Origin: Hyperoodon ampullatus
Lineage: Eukaryota > Chordata > Mammalia > Artiodactyla > Ziphiidae
Assembly (NCBI GenBank): GCA_949752795.1
Contig: CATKHW010000385.1
Location: forward strand, 143,001-207,000
Length of the DNA: 64,000 nt
Direction of reading: 5' to 3'
The notes beneath the pieces were generated by a model. That model was not told the DNA's origin, did not search any database, and saw nothing but the letters and a program-made list of their open reading frames with translations. This document shows positions 40,784 through 51,197 of this stretch, one piece after another (position 1 is the first letter of the stretch; every line of letters begins with the position of its first letter). The translations under genes were made by a program, and so were the position numbers.

Positions 40784-42160
40784 AGTGCAGTTCTTTGAGG
40801 TACCGTGTAGGCCTTGTCAGTTATTCAATTTGGTACTTGGAATGGTATCTTTGCTAATTTCAACCTCCTGGATAATACCTCACCATTCCCCACCTTTCCC
40901 ATTTAGCAGCCTTATGTCTATTTTCTACATATTTGACTATGTTTCTGTTTTGTAATTTATTTCATGTGTAGCCATTTTTGATTCCACCTTTAAGTGACAT
41001 CTTATGATATGTGTCTTTTTCTTTCTGACATATGTCACTTAGAATGATCGTATGTAACTCCTCCAGAGTTGTTACAACTGGCCTTATTTCATTGATTTCT
41101 GGATGAGTAATATTCCACTCTACATAAGTACCCCATCTCTTTTATCCATTTTATCCTTCCAGGGACATTTAGGTTATATCCAAGTTGAGGCCCTTTTTAA
41201 CAGAGAGGTGGTAAACGTTCGGGTGCCTGTTTTCTGTCGATTTTTGTTTTTCCCAAGGTATATGCCCATGAGTGCAAGTGCCCTATGCTCTGTAGCTCAT
41301 TTTTTAGATGTTTTAGCAAACACAATACACTTCTCCAGAGTGGCCGTTGGCAAATTACATTTCCACTATCAGCCTCACAGGGCTCCCTTTTCTCCTCGCC
41401 CTGTCCTGCATTTCTGGTGTTTACACTTTATGTGGATGGCCCTTCTGACTGATGTGAAGTGATACATTTTGTGATATTGATTTCCAGTGCCCACCTGTTT
41501 GGTTGGATAAAAAGTGTGTATGGCCTTTACTTGAATATATTCAGAAAAAATGCATACACCCTTTTTGGCCAACTGCATCATTGGCGATGTTCAGCCCCTT
41601 TTCTTGTGCTTTAATGGGGAGTCCTTTCTACCTCTTCAAATCTGTTTCCTGCCACTCTCCCTTGCTTACAAGTCCTTTTCTGTGACTTACCTCAAGACAT
41701 TTTTCGACGGTAGATATTTTCAACTCTGCAGTTTCATGAATTTTAGTGCCCCTGAGTTCCATTTTTCAACTTGTGTTTTTGGAAACTGGACACAAAACAG
41801 CGGGATTTCCTCTAGCCCTATTCTGTTTCCGTGGGCAATTCTAGACTTTGATGAATTTGTCTTCTGGATTGGAAATTAGAGTGGCATGTGCCTGTCCGAA
41901 CACCTAAGACTTGTCTCTAAATTTTTCTCATCCTTCCGCTTCAACCTCTGGACAAATTCCAAACTGTGTGCAACAGGATGTTGACGGTGCTGATATCCCC
42001 AAGTGAGGAGATTGTTAGGAAAGATGCTGGAGGGTTGAACCCGAGCACCAGGTGATGAGGAGATGAGGTGCCTTTTCCAAACTCTTTCCGATCAAACGGT
42101 GTACCATCCTCTAGGTGTGACAGGCATGTTGTAGCTGTAGGAAGGGTCCCGTGCATGTAA
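40784..42160. repeat. Diverged satellite unit D2 (truncated, most L1-like)
   Basis: This covers about 1.38 kb of a unit and ends near 42,160 after the TTGTAGCTGTAGGAAGGG block. It is the satellite copy most similar to an antisense L1 ORF2 end: it keeps CTTTCTGACATATGTCAC, GATGAGTAATATTCCACTC, GGGACATTTAGGTTATATCC, TTACATTTCCAC and CCTTCTGACTGATGTGAAG in the same order as in L1. The corresponding words in the homogeneous array are further from L1. The unit is cut before the part that would connect to another copy. Confidence 0.82.
41501..41574. repeat. Degraded palindrome of satellite unit D2
   Basis: Centred on GAATATATTC (41,533-41,542). The right arm keeps CATACACCCTTTTTGGCC, while the left arm (TTGGATAAAAAGTGTG) is altered. 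Confidence 0.72.
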
Positions 42161-42345
42161 GGAGAACACCAGGGATTTTTCCAAATCAGTGCCTCCCCGA
42201 ACCCCAAACTGGGGAATTTTTAAGCTACGGTTACACGTATGACCTTTAAGGGCCTTGGGAAATAGGCAGAGCCCAAACTTTAGATGACTGAAATCTTCAG
42301 GGTCAGAAGCGCTCACCATCGGCCTTGCTTAGGTTACATTTTATC
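42160..42345. other. Unassigned unique sequence between satellite and L1
   Basis: This is a ~185-base stretch that matches neither the satellite nor the L1 end that follows. No convincing coding frame or repeat was recognised. It could be part of an LTR or of another old repeat. Confidence 0.5.
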
Positions 42346-42555
42346 TGTCAATGATAGATGATGTCAATAAAAATATCTATTCTTTTTCAGATTATTTCCC
42401 CTTATAGGTTATTGCAAAATATTCAGTGTAGTTCCCTGTGCTATACAGTAGTTCCTTGTTGATGATCTATTATATACATAGCAGTGTGTATGTGTTAATC
42501 CCAAACTGTTAATTTATCCTTTCTCCTACCTTTCCCCTTTGGTAATAATAAATTA
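42346..42555 (-). mobile_element. L1 3' UTR fragment (antisense)
   Basis: The plus strand reads TCTTTTTCAGATTATTTCCC, then TTCCCTGTGCTATACAGTAG, then TTAATCCCAAACTG, then CCTTTCCCCTTTGGTAA. These are the reverse complement of the 3' untranslated region of laurasiatherian L1 elements, in the correct order. The fragment stops at about 42,555, before the L1 words that should follow, so it is truncated or rearranged. It lies just beyond the last diverged satellite piece and in the same orientation as the L1-like parts of the satellite. Confidence 0.85.
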
Positions 42556-42577
42556 TAAGATTTTATACTTCTCAGAA

Positions 42578-42706
42578 ATGGGGGAGCTGAAAGAGAGGTA
42601 TCATTTTCAATGGAAAAGCATTCAAAACAAGATTGAAGCTTCAGCCAAGAGTATTCGATGTACATCCATGGAAATAAATCACTTCATTTCTCTAATGTTG
42701 ACCTGA
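42578..42706 (+). other. Short exon-like open frame, unassigned
   Basis: This is a 42-codon ATG-to-TGA frame that follows a pyrimidine-rich stretch ending in CTCAG (42,571-42,575), which resembles a splice acceptor. The translation is lysine- and glutamate-rich with a coiled-coil-like look at its start and has no repeat character. I do not recognise it. No other exon is visible nearby, and a 129-base frame can occur by chance. It is listed only because the stretch matches neither L1, ERV nor satellite. Confidence 0.2.
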
Positions 42707-42900
42707 CAAATAAGACAGACATCTTCACTGAACTTGCTTATAGGAAAGTGATGGAAATATCAAATGTAAGTCTTAGAAACATCTTATTTTACCCGAGCAT
42801 TATACACTGCTCTATGTTAACTACAGTTTGGCTCACACATCTGTTCATTGAAGTTACAATGTTCTCAATTTCTGTTACTGATCCTCCAGAGTGGACCCCA
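42707..42900. other. Unassigned A/T-rich stretch
   Basis: This lies between the short open frame and the GC-rich LTR-like block. It contains an AATGTAAGTC donor-like word near 42,764 but no identifiable repeat or gene. An overlapping frame at 42,658-43,002 (114 codons) runs through it into the LTR-like block and is probably chance. Confidence 0.4.
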
Positions 42901-42999
42901 ACAGGAGTCCCCGTGCCCAGTGTCATTGGAGCCAACAGATCAAGACTGAGTTTGGTTCAGAAGCAAAGGAAACATTATTTTGAAAACAGAATGGAGAGG

Positions 43000-43560
43000 T
43001 GAGAGCGTGCACTCCCCCATGGGCTGTGGGCTGGGCTGCTGTGTAGGGTCCCCGGCAGCGTCAGTGGGAGGGAGGGGATGGAGCTCTCGAGGGCTGCGTT
43101 GGCTGCAGCTCAGGCTCTATGCCGCAGAGTCTGCATGGGACCCCGCTAGCTGAGGTGTCGACCCAGCCATTCTGCACTAAGAAATCGGGTCTGAAGTGCC
43201 GGGTGTGGGACCTCTGCATACGGAACCCTAGGAGCACGTGAAATTAGACAAAGCACAAAGGAAAAACAAGTTAGACTTTATTTTATTGCCCAGATTCTCT
43301 TTTTATCTCCCAGGAATTTTTAATGAACGTTGCCGGAGACGAACACCTCCTCTGCTTTTTGTTCCGTTCCTTATTCTTGGGGTGTTGAGGGTGCAGACCC
43401 CTCTTTTGTAACTGCTTCATGCTGTGGTGGGAGCCCTGATACATGGGGGGAGGGGCAAAACGTCTCCCCACCAGCCTCCTGGTGAGGTTGATTGTCCCAA
43501 GGCCTCCTGCCTCACTTCTCGTCCGCCTGAGCACCAGCATTGGAAGTGTTACAGATTCTA
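43000..43560 (-). mobile_element. LTR-like block of an endogenous retrovirus (antisense)
   Basis: On the minus strand this block contains overlapping AATAAA-type polyadenylation signals (about 43,274-43,292), followed about 20 bases later by T/G-rich sequence (TTGTTTTTCCTTTGTGCTTT) and then a GC-rich stretch. That is the layout of a retroviral R-U5 region. It sits on the 3' side of the pol remnant in the same orientation, as a 3' LTR would. The precise TG...CA ends could not be fixed, so both limits are approximate. Confidence 0.5.
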
Positions 43561-44090
43561 ATGACCTTTAAGGGTCCAGGAAAGAGAGGCGCAGAGATGC
43601 TGCAGTGGCAGGTTTCACCCCACCACACATATGTTCGGCGACCTTAGGCTGACAGTTTTTGCCAGACTAGATGCTCTGACCAGTAGTCTGTGCTTTCTTT
43701 AATTAGGTCCCTGAATTAATGTACAAACAGCACCATGTGTCAGAGCCCTGCCCGCGCAACTCCCAGACAGTCCAGGGTCAGTGGTGATCCAGGACCATGA
43801 CGTCCACTGAGTCAACGGCCTTTAGAAGTAGCCAGCAGTCCAGCCGGTCATATTGGCCACCATCACCGCGGTGTCTGTAGGGTTTTCTATGGTGAAAGCG
43901 TGATATACGTTTCCCCCGCCAAGCTTATTAGCTCCCCTCTGGGTGCAGTAAGTCCTGCAAGCAGTAGTCTGCTCTTTCGGGGCACAGTCTTGTCGTTTTC
44001 TGAGAGAAACTCCAGGTCAAGTGATGGTCACACGAGTCATCTTGGGGGCCCGTTGCCCCCGTTTATCTCTCTGGACGTTGGAGTTGGAGG
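43561..44090 (-). pseudogene. ERV region between pol and LTR, possible env trace
   Basis: This interval lies where env would be, between the antisense pol remnant and the LTR-like block. Near 43,708-43,740 one minus-strand frame shows two adjacent cysteines followed within two residues by tyrosine, then Asn-Ser-Gly, reminiscent of the conserved cysteine pair in the transmembrane subunit of gammaretroviral envelopes. The frame is interrupted by stops on both sides and no fusion or surface domain can be followed. A large deletion of env is likely. The reading is tentative and nothing here could make a protein. Confidence 0.35.
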
Positions 44091-44149
44091 GCCTCCTCAC
44101 TCGAGGTCAGTGTGTCCACAGAGCGACCCCTGCAACTTCAGGGCATGAT

Positions 44150-45095
44150 GGGTGGTTAGGATCACCACGTGGGGTCCTTTTCCCTTAAGAGGGAGCTGGC
44201 CTTGCGGGCTGCTGATTTCCAGCTTTTTAGATACCCCAGTATCCTGGCCTGATGAGTCGGTGGGCAAAGCCCTTGGTGACCATAGTTTATCATACCTGAA
44301 GAGCATTCTTGTGTTGCTCCATTTCAAGTCTTCCCAGTTTTTGCAGTAAGGCTCCAAGGGCGATTAACCTTTGACCGGGTATGTAAAGGTCAAAGGGTTT
44401 AGATAAATTAGGGAGTTCCTGGGCAAGGGTCTGTATTGACTGCTCTTTCCATTCTTGAAAGGCTGCTTCTGGATTCTATTCAAAAGGATCATCATCTTTT
44501 CGTGTCAGTATTTCATGTAGAGGCCCAGCTATTACACTGTAGTTAGGGATCCAGATGCAGAAAACCTTGGCCTCCCCAGGAACCCCTAAGCTGTGTTCTA
44601 GTTTTAGAAGAGGTAAGGCTGCAAATGGCTTCTTCCCTATCCTGGGATGCGTTTCTCCGAATATCTGTGAGAATGAAGCCCAGGCATGTCACCTTAGCCT
44701 GGGATATTTGAGCGATTTTCTTGGACACCTTCTATCCTTTCTTGGCTAGGTAGTTCAGAGGCGTCTTTAGTAGGCCTGGCGATCAGAATGTCATCTGAAT
44801 ATTGAAGGAGGGTTCCCTTTTACAGAGGTTGAACTTTTAGGTCTTTAGAGGACATTTCCCCAATGATGGTGTGGGGATTTTTGAACCATTGGGGCAGGAC
44901 GGCCCAGCATTATTGCTTTTGTTGCATGTTGTGTCCTGCCACTCACAAGCCAAAAATTCTTGTGACTCTGAGATGAATGGAATACAGAAGAAGGCATCAT
45001 TGAAGTCTAATACAGAATGCCATGGCCTGGTGGAAGGTAGAATGACCAGCAGGGAGTAGGAAATAGGAGCTACTGGATGTATATCCTCGGTGGCT
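44150..45095 (-). pseudogene. Decayed gammaretrovirus-like (ERV1) reverse transcriptase
   Basis: On the minus strand, going from 45,095 down, short blocks of reverse transcriptase appear in the right order: the N-terminal palm region with the first catalytic-aspartate motif (about 44,984-45,010), the template-grip region, the active site, and the thumb/connection region (about 44,400-44,640). The active site at 44,790-44,801 reads YSDD rather than the YVDD usual in gammaretroviruses. An in-frame TAA lies just upstream of it at 44,820-44,822, another stop near 44,694, and frameshifts separate the blocks. Protease and integrase were not seen. The element is an old, dead insertion; the antisense frame at 44,097-44,357 overlaps its 3' part. 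Confidence 0.82.
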
Positions 45096-45130
45096 TCACT
45101 GACTGTCCTGATATACTTTACCAGGTCTCC

Positions 45131-45336
45131 AGCAGCTCATGGGGCTCTCGTGGTCAGGCCAATCCCAGGATATGGAGCTCACCTGGGCTGCACCCCTACC
45201 CCACAGCCCAAGGTGCTCTCGTGGTCAAGTCCCTCCCAGGGTATGGAGGTCAGCTGTGCAGCTACGCAGCAGCCCATGGGGCTCTCCTACTCAGGCCCTT
45301 CCCAGGATACGGAGCTCCCCTGGGCAGGTACCCCAG
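45131..45336. repeat. ~69-bp minisatellite, three units
   Basis: Three imperfect head-to-tail units start at 45,131, 45,203 and 45,269 (spacings 72 and 66), each with a CAGCCCATGGGGCTCTC-like start and a CCCAGGATATGGAGCTC-like middle. It lies on the 5' side of the reverse transcriptase remnant. It explains the overlapping open frames at 45,077-45,606, which repeat the same peptide in different phases. Confidence 0.85.
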
Positions 45337-45730
45337 CAGGGCTGGACACACAGGAACTGTGCACATAGCCCACCTTGCAGAGAACCCCCAGGTCACCTGT
45401 CGCTCACAGTTGACACAGAATACCTCAGAGCAGGACTTGAACTAACAAACAGCAGCTCTGACAGGTCTGTGACCATGGCTATCACTCTCTGCAGGCTCTT
45501 TCTGCCTGGTCTTCCAGACACTTCCACTGCAGACAGGGCACCAGGCCTCTGTCTCCACCCACCATCACTCCTCTCCCTGACTCCTGGGTTCCTCTCATTA
45601 GGATAGGGTCTTCTTGAAGTTGTTTTCCACACATGGACCAGATAAAATGATAAGAAAACAAGCCGCAGCTGCAGCCCCTTGTCTATCCTGACTCTCAAGA
45701 GCCCACACCTGTTCCTAGGGCCTGGCGCGT
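45337..45730. other. GC-rich unassigned stretch, possibly more ERV
   Basis: This lies between the minisatellite and the start of the 2.73-kb duplication. It has a 114-codon minus-strand frame (45,393-45,737) but no recognisable domain. Its position upstream of the antisense reverse transcriptase would fit an ERV gag or protease region; this is inferred from order only. Confidence 0.35.
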
Positions 45731-45740
45731 TTAGCAAGTT

Positions 45741-46433
45741 TCATTTTCTGCAACTGTGAGCCCCTGAGGGGTGAGGATTGGCTGATTTTGGCAGCCTGAA
45801 ACTGCCTGCCAGTCCTCCACAGGTGTGCCTGGGTTGAGGGCAATATAAACAGCTCTCCAGTGAGCGACAGCCCTTGTAGCTGTGACTGACGCCATATTCT
45901 CTGCCCTGTAGGCAGTGCCTGGGCTGTGCTGGTGGGAGGGAGTGAGGGGCCGTGGCTTTGTGGGTGGCCCAGTGTGAGTGGGGCTCTGCTGGACTTTCTG
46001 CAGGAGTTGCCAGGCTGCCACCTGCTAAAGAAGAGGATGTGTCACCGATACCTGCCGCTGGAATTTCTCCCCAGGCAGAGGTGAGGAAGTAAAAAAGCAG
46101 TGGGGGCCATGGCCGGAGGGGTATCTCAGGCAGGGAAATGGAAACCTTCCAGAACAGCATCTGGGGACAGGACCATCCTGACTGGCCTGCAGGCACCAAG
46201 TCGGCCTGTGTGCTGTCGCTGGTGTGGCTCCACAGCCCTTCCTCTAGGCTTGCAAGTTCTTGTACATATTCAGGTGTTTTAACTGGAAAGGGTGGGAAGA
46301 GTTCAGCTGCAGCAGGACTGGGGCTCAGCTCACGTTTACTCACAGATGCCTTGGCTTGGTCCCCCAGCTTTGCAATGAGGACCCTCCTTGCTTGGGGGGT
46401 GGGCTGCTGGCTGTATGGGAGATGATTCCCCAC
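45741..46433 (-). other. Decaying open frame in duplication core A
   Basis: This minus-strand frame has 230 codons and is proline- and serine-rich with no recognised domain. Related frames occur in core B (48,454-49,269) and core C (51,188-51,514 plus 51,626-51,808). After the shared TSSSL segment the A frame shifts relative to B, and the B-like continuation is found in another frame (45,731-46,021). Conserved protein function is therefore unlikely; the core could be a fragment of an older repeat such as an ERV gag or leader. Confidence 0.3.
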
Positions 46434-46627
46434 CTCTGACCAATTTCAGAATTGTTTACCGCTGGAGCAAGTGCCCTGATAGGGTTTTCCTCTGTATAAC
46501 TGGTGGGTTCAGGTTTTTTTTCCTGTTTTGGTTCAAGTTAGATTTTATTCCTCTTTTATGTATGTATTGATATAAGCATGGAAATAATACATTCATATAA
46601 ATACATCTGTGTGAAGGGAAGAACTTT

Positions 46628-47618
46628 TTTCTGTTTTATTTTTAAATTTTATTTTTTAAAATTTTAAAATTTAATTTTATTTATGTTTTTATACAGCAGG
46701 TTATTATTAGTTATGTATTTTATGCATATACATGTATACAGGTCAATCACAATCTCCCAACTTATGCCACCACCACCACCCCATGGCTTCCCACACTTGG
46801 TGTCCATACGTGTGTTCTCTACCTCTGTGTCTCTATTTCTTCCCTGCAAAGCAGTTCATCTATACCATTTTTCTAGGTTCCACATATATGCATTAATATA
46901 CAATATTTGTTTTTCTCTTTCTGACTTACTTCATTCTGTATGACAGTCTCTAGATCCATCGACGTCCCTACAAATGACCCAGTTTCATTCCTTCTTATGG
47001 CTGAGTAATATTCCATTTTATATATGTACCACATCTTTATCCATTCGTCTGTCTGTGGGTATTTAGGTTGCTTCCATTACCTGGCTATTGTAAATAGTGC
47101 TGAAATGAGCATTGTGGTGAATGTGCCTTTTTGATTTATGGTTTTCTCTGGGTATATGCCCAGAAGTGGGATTGCTGGATCATATGGTAATTCTATTTCT
47201 AGTTTTTTTAAGGAAACTCCATACTGTTCTCCATCGTGACTGTATCAATTTACATTTCCACCACTAGTGGAAGAGGGATCCTTTTGTCCACACCCTCCCC
47301 AGAATTTGTTGTTTGTAGATTTTCTTATGATGCCGATTCTAACAGGTGTGAGGTGATACCTCATTGTAGTTTTGATTTGCATTTCTCTAATAATTAGTGA
47401 TGTTGAGCAGCTTTTCATGTTGGTCTTGGCCATCTCTGTGTCTTCTTGGAAGAAACGTCTCTTTAGATCTTCTGCCCAATTTTGTATTGGGTTGTTTGTT
47501 TTTTTAATATTAAGCTGCATGAGCTCTTTATATATATTGGAGATTAAACCTTTGTCCATTGATTCGTTTGCAAATATTTTCGCCCATTCTGAGGGATGCT
47601 TTTTGCCATTCCCGTTTT
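46628..47618 (-). mobile_element. L1 fragment (antisense) in copy A
   Basis: This is the reverse complement of an L1 3' end. From low to high coordinate it has a T-rich tail region, CAGCAGGTTATTATTAG, CTTTCTGACTTACTTCATTC, GGCTGAGTAATATTCCATTT, GGGATTGCTGGATCATATGG and GATTTGCATTTCTCTAATAA. It covers the 3' UTR and the C-terminal part of ORF2 and is 5'-truncated at about 47,618. The ORF2 frame is broken. The same insertion is present in copy B, so it preceded the duplication. Confidence 0.92.
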
Positions 47619-47639
47619 TTTAACAAAAAAAGAAATAAA

Positions 47640-48463
47640 GAAAAAGAAGCAGAACACTAATGTGTGTAAAATATGCCTTTTGAAACTGTCGTTTTGAAAT
47701 ATGGACATCCTTTGAATTTTTTGGTCGATATATGACCCCAGGATTTGTTTTCAGGGCAGGTGTCATTTACAGGCCTGCAATGATTTTGAATATCAACTGA
47801 CCATTAGCGCTGGGATTAAAGCTGTTGTTTTGTGAAACGGCCACAATGTGGCAGCAGTTCTCCTTTACCAAATCTGGTTACTGGGGCAACAAAGCCTCAA
47901 GGGAAGTCGTGTTCTAGATTGGAATTTAGAATGGAATGTGCCAGGAGAAAGCACCTCAAGTTTGTCTCACTACATCTTGTTCGTGTTTTTAGTTTAATTT
48001 TTTTATTTTTTATTACAGAAAATTTGATTACAATGTTTGGCTTGTTGTAGGTGTGGAAGATGTGGTTCTTTTACACATATACAGATGTCGTTCTTCCTGG
48101 GATCCTTTTCCCATGTACCTTATGAAAGAATGTTGAGTAGTCTTCTCTTGGTATTCTGTAGGTCTTTGGTCATTATATAAGTCACCTGTGTTTGTATATG
48201 TCTGTTAACCGCAATATAATAATGAAACCAAACCTCACACCTTTCCATTGGTGAACCATAAGTTTGTTGAATGAATCTGTGATTACCCTTCTCCGTGGAA
48301 ATATCTGCCCTGGTATCCATTTTTCGTTCACACCTATAAGAGATATGATATGATATGTGTCTTTCACTTTCTGACTTACTACAAGTCACGTGATTACCTC
48401 TAGACACACCTACGGTGCTACAAATGGCATTGTGTCCTTTTATTCCTTGGCTTCTATTCTGCC
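47640..48463 (-). mobile_element. Older L1 3' region (antisense) in copy A
   Basis: More diverged than the neighbouring L1, but it contains antisense L1 3' UTR words in order: AAATCTGGTTACTGGGGCAA, GGAATTTAGAATGGAATGTG, GATTACAATGTTTGGC and CACCTATAAGAGATATGATA, followed by TTTCTGACTTACTAC and CAAATGGCATTGTGTCC. The same class of L1 3' sequence appears in altered form within the 1.74-kb satellite (GGGAAATTAGAGTGACATG). Confidence 0.82.
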
Positions 48464-49269
48464 TTAGCGAGGTCCATTTTCAAAAATGTGATTCCCTGAG
48501 GGCTGAGGATTAGCTGACCTGGGTAGCCTGACACTGCCGGCCGGCCCTCCCCAGGTGTGCCTGGGTTGAGGTCAATATAAACAGCGCTGCAGGCAGCAAT
48601 AGCCCCTGAAGCTGTGCCTGACTCCATATTCTCTGCCCCGTCAGCAGTCTCGGGGCTGTGCTGGTGGGAGGGAGTGAGGGGCCACGGCTTTGTGGGTGGC
48701 CCGGTGTGAGTGGGTCTCTGCTGGACTTTCTGCAGGAGTTGCCAGGCTTCCACCTGTAAAGAAGAGGATGTGTCACCCATACCTTCCGCTGGAATTTCTC
48801 TCCGGACAGAGGTGAGGAAGCAAAAAAGCAGTGGTGGCCGGGACAGGAGGGGTATCTCAGGCAGGGCAATGGAAAGCTTCCAGAAGAGCGCCCAGGGCCA
48901 GGACCATCCTGGCTGGCCTGCAGGCACCAAGTTGGCCTGCGTGTTGTCGCTGGTGTGGCTCCACGGCCCTTCCTCTAGGCTTTCAAGCCCTTGTACATAT
49001 TCAGGTGTTTTACCTGGGAAGGGTGGGAAAAGTTCAACAGCAGCTGGCCTGGGGCTCAGCTCACGGTTACTCACAGATGCCTCGGCATGGCCCCCCACTT
49101 TGCAATGAGGACGCTCCTTGCGTAGGAGTGGGCTGCTGGCTCTATGGGAGATGATTCCCCACCTCTGACCAATTTCAGAATTGTTTACCGATGGAGCAAG
49201 TGCCCTGATTGTGTTTTCCTCTGTGTAACTCGTGGGTTCAGGTTTTTTTTTTTTTCTTTTTTGGTTCAA
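48454..49269 (-). other. Longest open frame in duplication core B
   Basis: This 271-codon minus-strand frame is rich in proline, serine and glutamate, with no signal peptide, membrane segment or domain that I recognise. It is the longest uninterrupted frame in the window. Its N-terminal part lies in T-rich sequence (K-rich peptide), and its equivalents in copies A and C are frameshifted or stopped, so it is probably not a gene. Confidence 0.25.
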
Positions 49270-49360
49270 GTTAGATTTTATTCCTCTTTTATGTATTTAT
49301 AGATATAAGCATGGAAATAATTCATTCATATAAATACATCTGTGTGAAGGGAAGAACTTT

Positions 49361-50351
49361 TTTCTGTTTTATTTTTAAATTTTATTTTTAAAAATTTTGA
49401 AATTTAATTTTATTTATTTTTTTATACAGCAGGTTATTATTAGTTATGTATTTTATGCATATATATGTATACAGGTCAATCTCAATCTCCCAACTCATCC
49501 CAACACCACCTCCCCATGGCTTCCCACACTTGGTGTCCATATGTGTGTTCTCTACCTCTGTGTCTCTATTTCTTCCCTGCAAACCAGTTCATCTGTACCA
49601 TTTTTCTAGGCTCCACATATATGCATTAATATACAATATTTGTTTGTCTCTTTCTGACTTACTTCATTCTGTATGACAGTCTCTAGATCAATCGACGTCT
49701 CTACAAATGAACCAGTTTCATTCCTTCTTATGGCTGAGTAATATTCCATTTTATATATGTACCACATCTTTATCCATTCGTCTGTCTGTGGGTATTTAGG
49801 TTGCTTCCATTACCTGGGTATCGTAAATAGTGCTGAAATGAGCATTGTGGTGAATGTGCCTTTTTGATTTATGGTTTTCTCTGGGTATATGCCCAGAAGT
49901 GGGATTGCTGGATCATATGATAATTCTATTTCTAGTTTTTTTAAGGAAACTCCATACTGTTCTCCATCGTGACTGTATCAATTTACATTTCCACCACTAG
50001 TGGAAGAGGGATCCTTTTGTCCACACCCTCCCCAGAATTTGTTGTTTGTAGATTTTCTGATGATGCCGATTCTAACAGGTGTGAGGCGATACCTCATTGT
50101 AGTTTTGATTTGCATTTCTCTAATAATTAGTGATGTTGAGCAGCTTTTCATGTGCCTCTTGGCCATCTCTGTGTCTTCTTTGAAGAAACGTCTCTTTAGA
50201 TCTTCTGCCCATTTTTGTATTGGGTTGTTTGTTTTTTTTAATATTAAGCTGCATGAGGTCTTTATATATATTGGAGATTAAACCTTTGTCCATTGATTCG
50301 TTTGGAAATATTTTCGCCCATTATGAGGGATGCCTTATTCCATTCCCGTTT
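49361..50351 (-). mobile_element. L1 fragment (antisense) in copy B
   Basis: This is the same insertion as at 46,628-47,618, with identical ends and a few per cent of substitutions by eye. It was copied with the 2.73-kb unit rather than inserted independently. It is 5'-truncated and its ORF2 frame is broken. Confidence 0.92.
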
Positions 50352-50371
50352 TTTTAACAAAAAAAGAAAGA

Positions 50372-51197
50372 AAGAAAAAGAAGCAGAACACTAATGTGTG
50401 TAAAATATGCCTTTTGAAACTGTCGTTTTGAAATATGGAAATCCTTTGAATTTTTTGGTCGATATATGAACCCAGGATTTGTTTTCAGGGCAGGTGTCAT
50501 TTACAGGCCTGCAATGATTTTGAATATCAACAGACCATTAGCGCTGGGATTAAAGCTGCTGTTGTGTGAAACGGCCACAAGGTGGCAGCAGGTCTCCCTT
50601 ACCAAATCTGGTTACTAGGGCAACAGAGCCTCAATGGAAGTCGTGTTCTAGATTGGAATTTAGAATGCAATGTGCCAGGAGAAAGCCCCTCAAGTTTGTC
50701 TCACTACTTCTTGTTCGTGTTTTTAATTTAATTTTTTATTTTTTATTACAGCAAATTTGATTACAATGTTTGGCTTGTTGTAGGTGTGGAAGATGTGGTT
50801 CTTTTACACATATACATATGTCTGTTCTTCCTGGGATCCTTTTCCCATGTACCTTATGACAGAATGTTGAGTAGTCTTCTCTTGGTACTCTGTAGGTCTT
50901 TGGTGATTATATATGTCACCTGTGTTTGTATATGTCTGTTAACCCCAATATCATAATGAAACCAACCCTCACACGTTTCCATTGGTGAACCATAACTTTT
51001 TTTAATGAATCTGTGATTGCCCTTCTCCGTGGAAATATCTGTCCTGGTATCCATTTTTCGGTCACACCTATAAGAGATAAGATATCATATGTGTCTTTCA
51101 CTTTCTGATTTACATCAAGTCACGTGATTACCTCTAGACACACATACGGTGCTACAAATGGCATTGTGTCCTTTTATTCCTTGGCTTCTATTCTGCC
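50372..51197 (-). mobile_element. Older L1 3' region (antisense) in copy B
   Basis: This is the duplicate of 47,640-48,463, with scattered substitutions and the same block order. It ends at the TTAGCGAGG word where core C begins. Confidence 0.82.

Larger units (their letters stand above)
45731..48463. repeat. 2.73-kb tandem duplication, copy A
   Basis: Copy A starts at TTAGCAAG (45,731), and the corresponding TTAGCGAGG words are at 48,464 and 51,198, giving periods of 2,733 and 2,734. It has three parts: a GC-rich core (45,731-~46,560), an antisense L1 fragment (about 46,628-47,618) and an older L1 3' region (about 47,640-48,463). The core of copy A differs clearly from those of B and C, while its L1 parts are close to those of B. 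Confidence 0.92.
48464..51197. repeat. 2.73-kb tandem duplication, copy B
   Basis: This is a complete second copy of 2,734 bases with the same order: core, L1 fragment, older L1. The first ~620 bases of its core are closer to copy C than to copy A, while the sequence after about 49,130 is closer to copy A. That is the pattern expected if B is the product of unequal crossing-over between two diverged cores. A longer T tract is present near 49,241-49,256. Confidence 0.9.

Noticed and set aside
43561..45095. Functional retroviral gene
   Set aside because: Stops, frameshifts and large missing parts (no protease, integrase or complete env) show a dead, fragmentary insertion.
45077..45606. 122- and 155-codon plus-strand frames near the minisatellite
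   Set aside because: They read the three ~69-base minisatellite units in overlapping phases and lie antisense to the ERV remnant; no domain was seen.
48530..48610. TATA-like word (CAATATAAACAGC) in the duplication core as a promoter
   Set aside because: It is a single AT-rich word without initiator or downstream gene, and it is not better conserved among copies A, B and C than its surroundings.
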